A program made the translations under genes and the position numbers. Below, piece after piece: positions 1-8,676 of a DNA stretch of 64,000 nt. Under the pieces are notes generated by a model that had not been told where the DNA came from, searched no databases, and saw only the letters and a list, made by a program, of their open reading frames with translations. Source of the stretch: Oceanotoga teriensis (GTDB lineage: Bacteria > Thermotogota > Thermotogae > Petrotogales > Petrotogaceae); NCBI RefSeq assembly GCF_003148465.1, contig NZ_QGGI01000014.1:1-64000 (forward strand). Reading direction: 5' to 3'. Positions within the stretch are counted from its first letter, which is position 1. Every line of letters begins with the position of its first letter.

Positions 1-135
1 TTTTGCTATCTTTTTTTCTTTCTTCCCTTCTCTTTTTTCTCTTTTTTATCGCTTTTTATTCCTTTTTTTACTTGTTTTTATTTTTGTTGCTTTTCGTTTA
101 CTTGTTTTTTATTTCATATCCCTTTTTTATTGCTC
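1..135. other. polypyrimidine/polypurine tract
   Basis: The plus strand here is about 87% pyrimidine (16 purines in the first 120 bases), mostly T runs broken by C. A word ACTTGTTTTT appears twice (about 69-78 and 100-109). It lies beyond the stop of the minus-strand YitT gene. No start codon with a ribosome binding site is visible, so I see no gene. It could be AT-rich spacer or the edge of a low-complexity element continuing outside the window. Confidence 0.5.
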
Positions 136-153
136 TATTTTTCAAGTCACTAT

Positions 154-1011
154 TTATATAAAGTTATGAAAATTTTTAAATCCATAACCTATTACATCAA
201 GAGTTTCTTGTATTATTATAAATGCTTTTGGATCTATTTTTTGAATTTTTCTAACTATATCACCCCTTTGTTTTTTATTAACTGCAACATATATAAAATT
301 TTTTTCTTGATTGGTATAAGCACCTTGAGCCTTTATTATAGATGCTCCTCTATCAAGATTATTTAATATATAATTTATTATTTCATCTGTATTTTCAGAA
401 ATTATTGTCAATATATTACTTGTATTCATGCTCTTCATAACAAAATCTACAGTAAGTCCGTTAAATACTACAGAAACTATTGAATACATTCCAACTCTCA
501 AATCATATACAGTACCAGCAGCAATACCTGTTATTAAATCTAATAATAAAAGTGATATTCCAAGTGGCAATCCTGTATATTTATTCATTATTCTTGCAAG
601 TATATCTGTTCCACCAGTCGAAGAATTAACAGAAAATGCTATTCCCATTCCAATGGCCGATATTATAACTCCAAAAAAAACTGCTAAAAACATATCATCA
701 CCATTATATTTTGGAAATGGAACGATTCTATCTAAAAAATCCACAAAAAAGTTTAATAAAAATGTACAAAAAATGCTTCTAAACCCAAACTCTTTTCCAA
801 TAAAAATAAAAGCTATTGAAAATAAAACTATATTAACACCATACATCAAAATTCCTACTGGAATATTTGTAAATCCATTTATAACTATTGCTATTCCATT
901 TGCACCTCCTGCAGCTATATTGTATGGCATTAAAAAAGATACTAATCCAACAGCTGTTAAAAAAACTCCAATAATCGATAATGTATACTCCTTGATAATC
1001 CGTTTATTCAT
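154..1011 (-). CDS. YitT family membrane protein with C-terminal DUF2179 domain
   Basis: The 285-residue product has five to six hydrophobic helices over about residues 10-200, with the glycine-rich segment (SSTGGTDILARI) typical of the YitT_membrane family. A soluble C-terminal domain of about 70 residues matches DUF2179 (ending near QETLDVIGYG). The length is normal for the family. It is expected in the inner membrane; the substrate of this family is unknown. The start has a GGGGAGGA ribosome binding site 6 bases upstream, directly after the U-tract of a terminator that belongs to a cobalamin riboswitch. Expression is therefore probably switched off by a corrinoid, which is a functional hint not available from the protein itself. 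Confidence 0.88.
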   Translation of the reverse strand: MNKRIIKEYTLSIIGVFLTAVGLVSFLMPYNIAAGGANGIAIVINGFTNIPVGILMYGVNIVLFSIAFIFIGKEFGFRSIFCTFLLNFFVDFLDRIVPFPKYNGDDMFLAVFFGVIISAIGMGIAFSVNSSTGGTDILARIMNKYTGLPLGISLLLLDLITGIAAGTVYDLRVGMYSIVSVVFNGLTVDFVMKSMNTSNILTIISENTDEIINYILNNLDRGASIIKAQGAYTNQEKNFIYVAVNKKQRGDIVRKIQKIDPKAFIIIQETLDVIGYGFKNFHNFI

Positions 1012-1025
1012 CCTATATCCTCCCC

Positions 1026-1072
1026 AAAAAAAAATTCTTTCTCTCCATTCCGAAAAATGGCAAGAAAGAATT
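1026..1072 (-). terminator. intrinsic terminator, expression platform of the cobalamin riboswitch
   Basis: On the minus strand an interrupted stem (arms 1033-1050 and 1056-1072, outer pairs AATTCTTT/AAAGAATT, inner CCATT/AATGG) is followed by nine U. It sits about 70 bases after the riboswitch aptamer and directly before the YitT ribosome binding site, so termination here would prevent expression of that gene. Confidence 0.85.
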
Positions 1073-1143
1073 ATTGTATTTTTTTAAATATACAATTATT
1101 TTTCTTACTTTCCAATCCCGGAGAAAGCACAGAATAAATTTTT

Positions 1144-1288
1144 AGGTAGTTCTTCTGACTTACAGCATCAAACCTAATCGTTCCCCTTCCCGAATAATAT
1201 CAGTGGTTTATGGAACTTTCGTATCTGCTCACAGCGGCCGGACCGTTTTGGTTTTTCACCAAATTCTCTATTAAGACTTCCGTCACCT
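1144..1288 (-). promoter_or_regulatory. cobalamin (B12) riboswitch aptamer
   Basis: Read on the minus strand, conserved elements of the cobalamin aptamer appear in order: GGTGAAAAACC, a CGG..CCGGCCGCTGTGAGC stretch, CCACTG, CGGGAAGG, GATGCTGTAAGTCAGAAGA, and a closing ACCT that pairs with the opening AGGT (P1). Spacing between the elements fits the family. It lies between the nrdDG terminator and the YitT gene, on the same strand as both, and is followed by an intrinsic terminator. That arrangement predicts repression of the downstream gene by adenosyl- or another cobalamin. Confidence 0.93.
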
Positions 1289-1316
1289 AAAAAAATTTAT
1301 TTAATTTTACGAATAT

Positions 1317-1325
1317 ATTCTATCA
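1317..1325 (-). promoter_or_regulatory. candidate promoter of the riboswitch-YitT transcript
   Basis: On the minus strand TGATAGAAT is an extended -10 element (TG, one base, TAGAAT) placed about 30 bases before the riboswitch P1 stem and after the nrdDG terminator. There is no good -35 box at 17 bases. It would make the riboswitch-YitT unit an independent transcript. Confidence 0.45.
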
Positions 1326-1340
1326 TAAAGTATACATTTT

Positions 1341-1382
1341 AAAAAAACGAGATAAAACGGTATTTAATACCAGTTTTATCTC
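1341..1382 (-). terminator. intrinsic terminator of nrdD-nrdG
   Basis: On the minus strand a stem of about 15 base pairs (GAGATAAAAC...GTTTTATCTC with GGTATT/ATACC inside) is followed by GTTTTTTT. It overlaps the last codons of nrdG, and separates nrdDG from the riboswitch. Confidence 0.88.
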
Positions 1383-2014
1383 ATTATTAGCTTATCTGTG
1401 TTTATAGTTTCATTTTTTTCAATATTATAAATTTCTGTAGATTTTGCATTTGTTATATAACCTTTTTCAGAATTTAAAAGAAAATTTTCAAAAAATTCTA
1501 TATCTTTTTCATCGGATAATCCTGGAACATAAGTCATTCTAAATTCATAATCAATATCAGAATTTCTCAACATCCAAACACTTTGATATACCTGTTCCCA
1601 ATAATTTTTTACATCTGTGAGATCGCTATATTTATTTGGTCTCGATTTTATATCCATAGCAACATAATCTATATTTTTTGATTTAATAATTTTACTCAAA
1701 AGTTTTGGATTACTACCATTTGTGTCTAATTTTATATAAAAATTAAATTTACTTTTTATATCCCTTATACTTTCATATAACTGTTCATATATAGTAGGTT
1801 CTCCTCCACTTATACAGAGGGCATCTACTCTCTTTTTAGATTTATTTAAATATTTATGAAGTTGCTCTTCATCTATATAATTTTTTTCTTTTTCAAAAGC
1901 TATTTTCCAATTATGACACCATGGACATCTAAAGTTACATCCTGAAGTATAAAGAACTGAACATATTTTTTTAGGATAATCTACAAAACTAAAAGATCTA
2001 TATCCACAATACAT
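1376..2014 (-). CDS. nrdG: anaerobic ribonucleotide reductase activating protein (radical SAM)
   Basis: Radical SAM enzyme that uses a 4Fe-4S cluster and S-adenosylmethionine to install the glycyl radical on NrdD. The cluster motif is CNFRCPWC (CxxxCxxC) near residue 25, followed by the glycine-rich SGGEPT SAM-binding segment. I place the start at the ATG at 2014 (212 residues) because TGGAGGA lies 6 bases before it. A longer open frame back to 2119 overlaps nrdD by 80 bases and has no ribosome binding site. The gene follows nrdD by 25 bases on the same strand, so both are one operon. An alternative reading as a pyruvate-formate-lyase activase is unlikely given the neighbour. Confidence 0.93.
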   Translation of the reverse strand: MYCGYRSFSFVDYPKKICSVLYTSGCNFRCPWCHNWKIAFEKEKNYIDEEQLHKYLNKSKKRVDALCISGGEPTIYEQLYESIRDIKSKFNFYIKLDTNGSNPKLLSKIIKSKNIDYVAMDIKSRPNKYSDLTDVKNYWEQVYQSVWMLRNSDIDYEFRMTYVPGLSDEKDIEFFENFLLNSEKGYITNAKSTEIYNIEKNETINTDKLIMR

Positions 2015-2039
2015 ATGAATTCCTCCAATATTTGAAACA

Positions 2040-3893
2040 CTATATGGTATACTGCTTTCTTTCAACGTATTCTTTTTGTTTACCTTTATTCCAAGCTTGA
2101 ACAGGTCTATAATAACCAACTACTCTTGAATAAACTTCAGACTTCTCTCCACATATAGGGCATTCAAAATGTTCTCCAGAAATATATCCATGATTTTTAC
2201 ATATAGAAAATGTTGGTGTTATACTCATATAAGGTAATGTATGATTTTCAAATGATTTTTTTATAAATTCTTTTAAAACATCTCTATCTGTTATTTTTTC
2301 TCCAACAAATATATGTAAAACTGTTCCACCAGTCCATTTATCTTGAAGACCTTCCTGATGTTCTAATAAATCAAAAGGATCTTCAAAAAATTTTACAGGA
2401 GGATGTACTGAATTTGTATAATAATTAGTATTTTCATCACCAGATTGTATTATATCTGCACCAAATTCTTTAAAATCAAGGCTTGCAAGTCTATAGCTCG
2501 TGCCTTCTGCTGGTGAAGCTTCAAGATTATACAGATTCCCCGTCTCTTTATTATATTCCTCAAGTTTTTTTAACATGTAGTCCATAATTTTTTGTGCAAA
2601 AATCTTACCTTCTGGGTTCAATATCCCATCTTCAATACCAAAATTTAATAAACCTTCATGCATTCCAACAAAACCTATCGTAGAAAAATGATTTGCCCAG
2701 TACTGACCAGTGAGTTTATAAACTCCATCGAGATAAACTTTAGTATATGGGTAAAGTCCACTTTTTGTCCATTGCTCAACATTAATTCTTTTTATTTCAA
2801 GTGATTCTTTAGCAATATTCATAGTATCATCTAAAAGTTCAAAGAATTTTTTCTCTTCTCCATTTGATAAAAACATCAACCTTGGAATATTTAGAGTTAC
2901 TACACCTATAGATCCTGTAAGAGGGTTAGATGCAAATAATCCACCCCTTCTTTTAACTTCATCTGCTTGTTCTTCATTTTTTGTATCATTCACGAAACCA
3001 AAAGAAAGTTGCTCCATATGTTCTTTAACATCCTTATTTGAAAGTTTCAACCTACAACACATACTTCTCGCATCTTCGGGGCTCATATCTGAATTTACAT
3101 AATTTGAAAAATACGGGGTACCATATTTCATAGTCATATCCATTATCATATTTGAAACTTCATCATCCCATGAAAAGTCTTTTGTTATATTATATGTTGG
3201 TATAGGAAATGAAAAAGGTCTTCCATCATAATCGCCTTTCATCATAACTTCTATAAATGCTTTATTGAGCATATTCATTTCAGTTTGAAACTCTTCATAT
3301 GTTTTATCTTTCTCTTTACCACCTATTATTACTTTTTTATTTTTATAAGTATTTGGTACAAATATATCAAGAGTTATATTGCTAAATGGTGATTGAAATC
3401 CAACTCTTGTAGGCACATTCATATTGAATATGAATTCCTGCATACTTTGATAAACTTCTTCATATTTTAATGAATCATAATATATGAAAGGTGCCAAAAG
3501 CGTATCAAAATTTGAAAAGGCCACAGCTCCAGCAGCTTCCCCTTGCATTGTATATAAAAAATTGACTATTTGCATTAAAGCAGTTCTCAAATGATTTGCA
3601 GGGCCAGAAGCAACTTTATTTTCAACTCCATTGAAACCTTTTCTTAAAAGCTCTTCAAGATCCCAGCCTACACAATAACTCGATAAAGATCCAAGATCAT
3701 GTATATGCATATTTCCTCTTTTATGATAATCTTTAATTTTAGAATTATAATTATCATAAACTTCTTCTAACCAGTAATTCTTTATTATTTCCTGATGAAT
3801 ATGATTATTTAATCCTTGTAAAGAATATTGCATATTAGAATTTTCTTTTACTTTCCAATCACTTTGATTCAAATAATTATTTATTATATCCAT
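2040..3893 (-). CDS. nrdD: anaerobic (class III) ribonucleoside-triphosphate reductase
   Basis: Makes deoxyribonucleotides from ribonucleoside triphosphates under anoxic conditions. At 617 residues it is shorter than enterobacterial NrdD, and it begins directly with the catalytic barrel, with no ATP-cone regulatory domain visible at the N-terminus. Visible landmarks are the N-terminal HDLGSLSSYCVGWDL segment, a DARSMCCRL segment, a C-terminal zinc site (C..H then CPIC), and the glycyl radical loop RVVGYYRPVQ with the radical glycine near residue 594. GGAGGG precedes the ATG. nrdG follows. The upstream promoter has a consensus layout and overlaps NrdR-like sites. Confidence 0.96.
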   Translation of the reverse strand: MDIINNYLNQSDWKVKENSNMQYSLQGLNNHIHQEIIKNYWLEEVYDNYNSKIKDYHKRGNMHIHDLGSLSSYCVGWDLEELLRKGFNGVENKVASGPANHLRTALMQIVNFLYTMQGEAAGAVAFSNFDTLLAPFIYYDSLKYEEVYQSMQEFIFNMNVPTRVGFQSPFSNITLDIFVPNTYKNKKVIIGGKEKDKTYEEFQTEMNMLNKAFIEVMMKGDYDGRPFSFPIPTYNITKDFSWDDEVSNMIMDMTMKYGTPYFSNYVNSDMSPEDARSMCCRLKLSNKDVKEHMEQLSFGFVNDTKNEEQADEVKRRGGLFASNPLTGSIGVVTLNIPRLMFLSNGEEKKFFELLDDTMNIAKESLEIKRINVEQWTKSGLYPYTKVYLDGVYKLTGQYWANHFSTIGFVGMHEGLLNFGIEDGILNPEGKIFAQKIMDYMLKKLEEYNKETGNLYNLEASPAEGTSYRLASLDFKEFGADIIQSGDENTNYYTNSVHPPVKFFEDPFDLLEHQEGLQDKWTGGTVLHIFVGEKITDRDVLKEFIKKSFENHTLPYMSITPTFSICKNHGYISGEHFECPICGEKSEVYSRVVGYYRPVQAWNKGKQKEYVERKQYTI

Positions 3894-4007
3894 ATTAACC
3901 CTCCTAAAAAAACATCAAAAAAATAAAAGCATTATTTAATAAAATAAGTTTTATAAAATAATACTTCCAATTAACTATAAGTAGTATGATTTATTTTTCT
4001 TGAATTA

Positions 4008-4036
4008 ATTATACTATATATAATGTTTTTTTTCAA
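4008..4036 (-). promoter_or_regulatory. nrdDG promoter
   Basis: On the minus strand TTGAAA (4036-4031) and TATAAT (4013-4008) are separated by exactly 17 bases, about 115 bases upstream of the nrdD start. This is one of the best promoter matches in the window. Confidence 0.75.
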
Positions 4037-4066
4037 ATTTTACCTTTTCAACACTAAATATTGATA
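4011..4066. promoter_or_regulatory. two NrdR-box-like sites over the nrdDG promoter
   Basis: Site 1 at 4011-4026 (ATACTATATATAATGT) matches the published NrdR consensus acaCwAtATaTwGtgt at 14 of 16 positions and lies between the -35 and -10 boxes. Site 2 at 4051-4066 (ACACTAAATATTGATA) matches 12 of 16, with 9 of 10 in the core, and lies upstream of the -35 box. The centres are 40 bases apart, close to four helical turns, as expected for the tandem sites NrdR uses. The region is AT-rich, so chance matches are possible. The rest of the 3894-4381 gap holds the promoter of the downstream chemoreceptor and otherwise shows no gene. Confidence 0.5.
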
Positions 4067-4278
4067 CATACACAAGTATAGGTTTTTTTAATTCTTCAAC
4101 CAAAAAATCGTTACATTAATTTTTTTTGAACTTTGATTATTTTTATATTAAATTCCTAATTTCTTTATTATATCAACCGATAATATAAAGAAATATATTA
4201 ATTTTATATTTTTATTCTTAATAAAGTTTTAAAAATTAAAATGTTTAATTTTTTTACTTTAAAAGTTGTATTTTTTTG

Positions 4279-4287
4279 TGGTATAAT
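4279..4287 (+). promoter_or_regulatory. candidate promoter of the 4382 chemoreceptor
   Basis: TGGTATAAT is an extended -10 element (TG, one base, TATAAT) about 95 bases before the chemoreceptor start. No convincing -35 box is present at 16-18 bases, which is normal for extended -10 promoters. Confidence 0.5.
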
Positions 4288-4381
4288 TTTTACATAAGTT
4301 ATATTATTAATAATATAATATTATTATATAGTTAATATAAAGATTATATATTTTTATAAACCTAAAAATGGAGGGGTTAAT

Positions 4382-6400
4382 ATGAAAAAAATTAGTCAAC
4401 AAATCTTAATACCTACAATAATAACTATAGTATTGATGACTTTAACACTCGTGATTTTCACCTTATATGAAGGTTCAAAAGCTATAACTGCTGAAGCAAC
4501 TTCAAGGCTTGAACACATGGCTGAAACAGCTACTTTAGACTTCAACTCCATACTTTCAGAGGTCACTTTAAAAGTTGATGCTATAGAAGATTATATTAAA
4601 GCAGAAATAGATACAAAAAGACTTGATGATGATGATTATATGGCTGAATTTACAGAATCAATAAAACCTTTTATGAAAAATATTGCTATAAGTACTCAAG
4701 GAAATGATTCTTCATATATTCACTTTGATCCAGATTATACAGATAAAGCTTATAATGTATATTATAAAGCAGATAAAAATGATTATGTATTACAACCAAC
4801 AACACCAAAAGAAAATTTTGTAGAATCAAGAGATGATATGGTATGGTACTTTGTCCCAAAGAAAACAAAAACAAATTATTTCACAGACCCATATGACTGG
4901 GATGGAACTATGCTAATAACTTATGCAAAACCTATTATAATCAATGGTAGATTTATAGCCGTTGCAGGAATGGATTTTTTATTTGATGATATAAAAAATC
5001 TTGTTTTAAGTGAAAAAGTATATGATACAGGCTATGCATATCTAGTAAATAATGATAATAAATTGATAGTACATAAAGAATTAGAAGGTAATACTTCAAA
5101 ATTGGCTGAAACACTTAAAAATTCCAAATCTGGTTATACCGAAGATGAAGAAAAATTCTTTGGATATTCCACACTTTTAAATGGTTGGAAATATATAATT
5201 TCTGTTCCTAAATCAGAAGTATTGAGTGGATTGAATATACTTATAACTTCGCTTATAATAATTTCAATAGTATCTCTCGCAGTTGTCATTTTAATAATAC
5301 TTTTGATTACTTCTAAAATAGTTAAACCTATAAAAGAAGTTTCTATTGTTGCAGATAGAGTAGCTGAAAATGATTTAACCACAGATGTTGATAAGAAATT
5401 AGTTAATAGAAAAGATGAAATTGGAGTACTTGCAAAATCTTTTGAAAAAATGATAGAAAGCTTGAGAACAATAATAGATAATATGCAAGATTCTTCTAAA
5501 AATATAAATGATTCATCTGCAGATCTCGCATCAGTTGCAGAAGAAACGAGTGCAACAGCCGAAGAATTATCTGCTCAGGTTAATTCAATAACCCATTCAG
5601 CTGAAAATGCTGCAGCAAACGTTGAAGAAGTAAATTCAGGCGTTGAAGAAGTTGCGGCATCTGCACAGGCTATTTCAAAAGCTGCTGCAGAATTAAATGA
5701 ACAATCAAATGATACTAATAGCTCTGCTCTAAGGGGAGTTAATTCGATAAACGGAATTTCAAGCACTGTAAAAAATGCTGTCACAAAATCTAAAAAAACT
5801 GAAGAAGATGTTAAATTACTTGAAGAAAAATCAAATAAAATAGGTGAAATTGTCGATGCAATAAGTTCTATAACAGAACAAACCAATTTACTTGCTTTAA
5901 ATGCTGCTATTGAGGCTGCACGTGCCGGTGAAGCTGGAAAAGGTTTTGCAGTAGTTGCCGATGAAATAAGAAAGTTGGCAGAAGAATCCAGAAAAGCTAC
6001 AGAAGAGATCGAAGCTATACTAAAAGAAATTCAATCGAGCACAAAAAATGTTAATACTTCAACAGAAGATACAGTTGTAACTATAAAAGAAATCGATGAT
6101 GAAATCAAAAAAATATCAGATGAATTTAATTCTATATTAGAAAAAGTACAATTAATGAGATCATCTATTGAAAATATGTCAGCAAGTTCAGAACAGCAAA
6201 GTGCATCGGCAGAAGAAATGAGCTCGGCAATGGACTCAGTAGCAAGAATAGTTAATCAAATTTCAGAAGATCTTTCAGCAGCATCTATTTCTATAACAAA
6301 TCAAGCCGAAGGAGCTCAACAAACGAGTGCAAGTTCAGAAGAATTGGCCTCATTATCTGAAAGTTTTGCACAATTGATAGATAAATTTAAATTAAGATAA
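4382..6400 (+). CDS. methyl-accepting chemotaxis protein with dCache sensor
   Basis: Membrane chemoreceptor of 672 residues: TM1 at about 8-28, a periplasmic double-Cache sensor at about 35-275 ([16 protein letters not shown] is the typical Cache strand-turn), TM2 at about 281-305, HAMP at 306-360, and a long signalling coiled coil. The hairpin tip has the near-invariant [20 protein letters not shown]. Many Glu/Gln-Ala-Ser repeats flank the tip and look like methylation sites. No CheR-tethering pentapeptide is at the C-terminus. GGAGGGG precedes the ATG. It is monocistronic, with a terminator 17 bases after the stop. The ligand cannot be read from sequence; dCache domains often bind amino acids or organic acids. 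Confidence 0.95.
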   Translation: MKKISQQILIPTIITIVLMTLTLVIFTLYEGSKAITAEATSRLEHMAETATLDFNSILSEVTLKVDAIEDYIKAEIDTKRLDDDDYMAEFTESIKPFMKNIAISTQGNDSSYIHFDPDYTDKAYNVYYKADKNDYVLQPTTPKENFVESRDDMVWYFVPKKTKTNYFTDPYDWDGTMLITYAKPIIINGRFIAVAGMDFLFDDIKNLVLSEKVYDTGYAYLVNNDNKLIVHKELEGNTSKLAETLKNSKSGYTEDEEKFFGYSTLLNGWKYIISVPKSEVLSGLNILITSLIIISIVSLAVVILIILLITSKIVKPIKEVSIVADRVAENDLTTDVDKKLVNRKDEIGVLAKSFEKMIESLRTIIDNMQDSSKNINDSSADLASVAEETSATAEELSAQVNSITHSAENAAANVEEVNSGVEEVAASAQAISKAAAELNEQSNDTNSSALRGVNSINGISSTVKNAVTKSKKTEEDVKLLEEKSNKIGEIVDAISSITEQTNLLALNAAIEAARAGEAGKGFAVVADEIRKLAEESRKATEEIEAILKEIQSSTKNVNTSTEDTVVTIKEIDDEIKKISDEFNSILEKVQLMRSSIENMSASSEQQSASAEEMSSAMDSVARIVNQISEDLSAASISITNQAEGAQQTSASSEELASLSESFAQLIDKFKLR

Positions 6401-6416
6401 TTATTTAAAATATATT

Positions 6417-6469
6417 AAAAAGTCTCCATTGTAAACTGATTTAAATCAGTTCAATGATGGAGACTTTTT
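6417..6469 (+). terminator. intrinsic terminator after the dCache chemoreceptor
   Basis: Arms AAAAAGTCTCCAT (6417-6429) and ATGGAGACTTTTT (6457-6469) form a 13-bp stem, ending in a T run. The loop contains a second small palindrome (ACTGATTTAAATCAGT). Confidence 0.85.
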
Positions 6470-6524
6470 ATTTTGATTAATAAGGTATAATATAATATAT
6501 TCGATAAACTCAAGAGGTGAAAAT

Positions 6525-7973
6525 ATGTATTTTCCACTTTTTACAGACATCCCTTCTATAATTTATGTTATATATGCAGTTTTTACAACATTTTTGATAA
6601 TAATGGAAAGAAAAAGACCAGAAAAAACTCTAACTTGGATTATAATTTTCGTTTTATTTCCTCCCATCGGAATTTTATTTTACCTTTTAATTGGTAGGAA
6701 TTGGAAAAAGAAAAAAAATAAATTAAATACAACTACAGATGAAATAACAAAAGAGCTTTTTAATATTTATAATACTAAAATAGAAATAAAAAAGTATGAA
6801 CCTTTAACAGAACTATTTGCAAATAATAGTTTTTCTCCGTTATATGGAAACAATGAAATTGAGTTATTCTCAGAAGGAAATCCCCTTTTTAAAAGAATTA
6901 TTGAGGATATAGAAAAAGCAAAAGATCATATTCATTTAGAATATTATATATTCAAAAATGATGATATAGGTTCTAAAATAATAAAAGCACTTATAAAAAA
7001 AGCCAATGAGGGTGTAGAAGTAAGAATAATAGCTGATAAAGTGGGTTCTGTAGATTTAAAAAGAAAAGCTATAAAAGAAATGAAAAAAAATAATATTGAC
7101 TTTGTATTTTATAGTTATTTTCTTGCTCCAATATTAAAACCTTTTAATACTTTAATAAATTATCGTAATCATAGAAAAATTATAGTTATAGATGGTGAAA
7201 TTGGATATGTTGGTGGTTTTAATATTGGTGATGAATATATAAAAAGTAAAAAACTTGGTATATGGAAAGATACTCATATAAGAGTTGCTGGTGATTTTGT
7301 ATATGGTCTTCAAGCATCTTTTCTTGATGATTTTAATAGAATAAAAAAATTATATAAAGAAAAAAATTTTATCAAAGGTAATTATGAAAAATATTTTAAA
7401 ATACATGAACAAACAAAAGATAATATTAAAATGCAATTAATAAAAAGTGGTCCTGATTCAGAAAATCCTTCTATAATGCAAGGAATTCTTCAAATGATAA
7501 ATTTGGCAAAGAAAAATATAAATATAGTAACACCTTATTTTATTCCAAATGATGAAGTTCTTTCAGCTTTAAAAGTTGCTGTTTTAAGCGGTATAGATGT
7601 TAAAATTCTTTTTCCATCCAATATAGATCATTATCTCGTAAGATTTGCATCTATGACTTATTTGCAAGAAATAAGTGAAACAGGGGCAAAGATATATTTT
7701 TTAAATGATAAGTATTTCATACACTCTAAAACTATAAGTATAGATGGTGAAATATGTTCTATAGGAACTGCAAATATGGATATTAGAAGTTATGAACTGA
7801 ATTATGAAATAAATGCAATGATATATGATGATAAAATGACAAGAATTCTTGATGAGGAATTTGAAAATAACCTCCTAAATAGTAGAGCAATAAATTATAA
7901 TTATTTTGAAAATAAAAATATATTCATAATATTTTTAGAATCTTTTGGAAGACTTTTTTCAAATATATTATAA
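6525..7973 (+). CDS. cls: cardiolipin synthase (phospholipase D superfamily)
   Basis: Transfers a phosphatidyl group between two phosphatidylglycerol molecules to make cardiolipin in the inner membrane. The 482-residue length is standard. Two N-terminal membrane helices (about 8-30 and 38-58, PLDc_N type, ending in LLIGRNWKKKK) are followed by two catalytic HKD motifs. These are HRKIIVIDGEIGYVGG at about residue 213 and HSKTISIDGEICSIG at about residue 398. Both have the full HxKxxxxD signature. GAGGTG lies 6 bases before the ATG. It stands alone between a terminator and the apt promoter, and TATAAT at 6486-6491 may be its -10 box. Confidence 0.94.
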   Translation: MYFPLFTDIPSIIYVIYAVFTTFLIIMERKRPEKTLTWIIIFVLFPPIGILFYLLIGRNWKKKKNKLNTTTDEITKELFNIYNTKIEIKKYEPLTELFANNSFSPLYGNNEIELFSEGNPLFKRIIEDIEKAKDHIHLEYYIFKNDDIGSKIIKALIKKANEGVEVRIIADKVGSVDLKRKAIKEMKKNNIDFVFYSYFLAPILKPFNTLINYRNHRKIIVIDGEIGYVGGFNIGDEYIKSKKLGIWKDTHIRVAGDFVYGLQASFLDDFNRIKKLYKEKNFIKGNYEKYFKIHEQTKDNIKMQLIKSGPDSENPSIMQGILQMINLAKKNINIVTPYFIPNDEVLSALKVAVLSGIDVKILFPSNIDHYLVRFASMTYLQEISETGAKIYFLNDKYFIHSKTISIDGEICSIGTANMDIRSYELNYEINAMIYDDKMTRILDEEFENNLLNSRAINYNYFENKNIFIIFLESFGRLFSNIL

Positions 7974-7978
7974 ATCAA

Positions 7979-8007
7979 TTGAAAAAGATTCTTTTTGAAG
8001 GTATAAT
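7979..8007 (+). promoter_or_regulatory. promoter of apt-pgi-coaE
   Basis: TTGAAA (7979-7984) and TATAAT (8002-8007) are separated by 17 bases. The predicted leader to apt is about 138 bases. A second possible pair, TTGGTT (8017-8022) and TATAAT (8041-8046) with 18 bases between, lies inside that leader. I see no riboswitch class in it. Confidence 0.7.
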
Positions 8008-8151
8008 TATACTGGTTTGGTTTTTCCTTTTTTGGGTCTATATAATTTAAATATTTAGATTATAATTTATTATTAACACTAATATGATAAAATAAACCTT
8101 GTTTTTGTGAATATTTTTGTTCATATTACAAGTTTAAAGGAGGATTTTTCA

Positions 8152-8664
8152 ATGAACATAAATGATTATGTGAGAGATATTCCAGATTTCCCTAAGAAAG
8201 GTATTATTTTTAAAGATATAACTCCAGCTTTAAAAAGTCCAGAGGCTTTCAAATATATTATTGATAAATTCGAAAGTACAGTAAAAGATATAGATTTTGA
8301 TGTAATAATAGGACCTGAATCAAGAGGTTTCATATTTGGAGCACCTCTTGCATATAAAATGGGTAAAGAATTTGTTCCAGTTAGAAAACCTGGAAAATTG
8401 CCTTCAGAAAAGGTTAGCATTTCTTATGAGCTCGAATATGGTTCAGCAACTCTTGAAATGCACAAAGATGCTATATCTAAAGGTCAAAAAGTTATTATTG
8501 TAGATGATATTTTAGCAACTGGAGGAACTACTGAAGCCATAATAGAATTAGTCAAGAGATGTGGTGGAGAAGTAGTAGCTACTTTATTTTTTGCAGAACT
8601 TGCTTTTTTAAATCCGAGGGAAAAACTTCAAAATGTTTTAGTTGAAAGTTTAATCCAATTTTAG
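8152..8664 (+). CDS. apt: adenine phosphoribosyltransferase
   Basis: Salvages adenine with PRPP to give AMP. The PRPP-binding motif VIIVDDILATGGT is at about residues 118-130, and the N-terminal region DIPDFPKKGIIFKDITP is the family signature. I choose the ATG at 8152 (170 residues, the usual length) because AAAGGAGGA sits 7 bases before it. A frame extending to 8107 has no ribosome binding site. pgi follows after 12 bases and overlaps coaE, so the three form one operon. Confidence 0.95.
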   Translation: MNINDYVRDIPDFPKKGIIFKDITPALKSPEAFKYIIDKFESTVKDIDFDVIIGPESRGFIFGAPLAYKMGKEFVPVRKPGKLPSEKVSISYELEYGSATLEMHKDAISKGQKVIIVDDILATGGTTEAIIELVKRCGGEVVATLFFAELAFLNPREKLQNVLVESLIQF

Positions 8665-8676
8665 GGAGGGTCTTTT

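Noticed and set aside
428-1087. 219-codon plus-strand frame opposite the YitT gene
   Set aside because: It lies antisense to a gene with clear family features and also covers the riboswitch terminator; no ribosome binding site and an unlikely composition.
8008-8151. Purine riboswitch in the long apt leader
   Set aside because: The region is AT-rich with no purine-aptamer loop sequences; tandem promoters explain the length.
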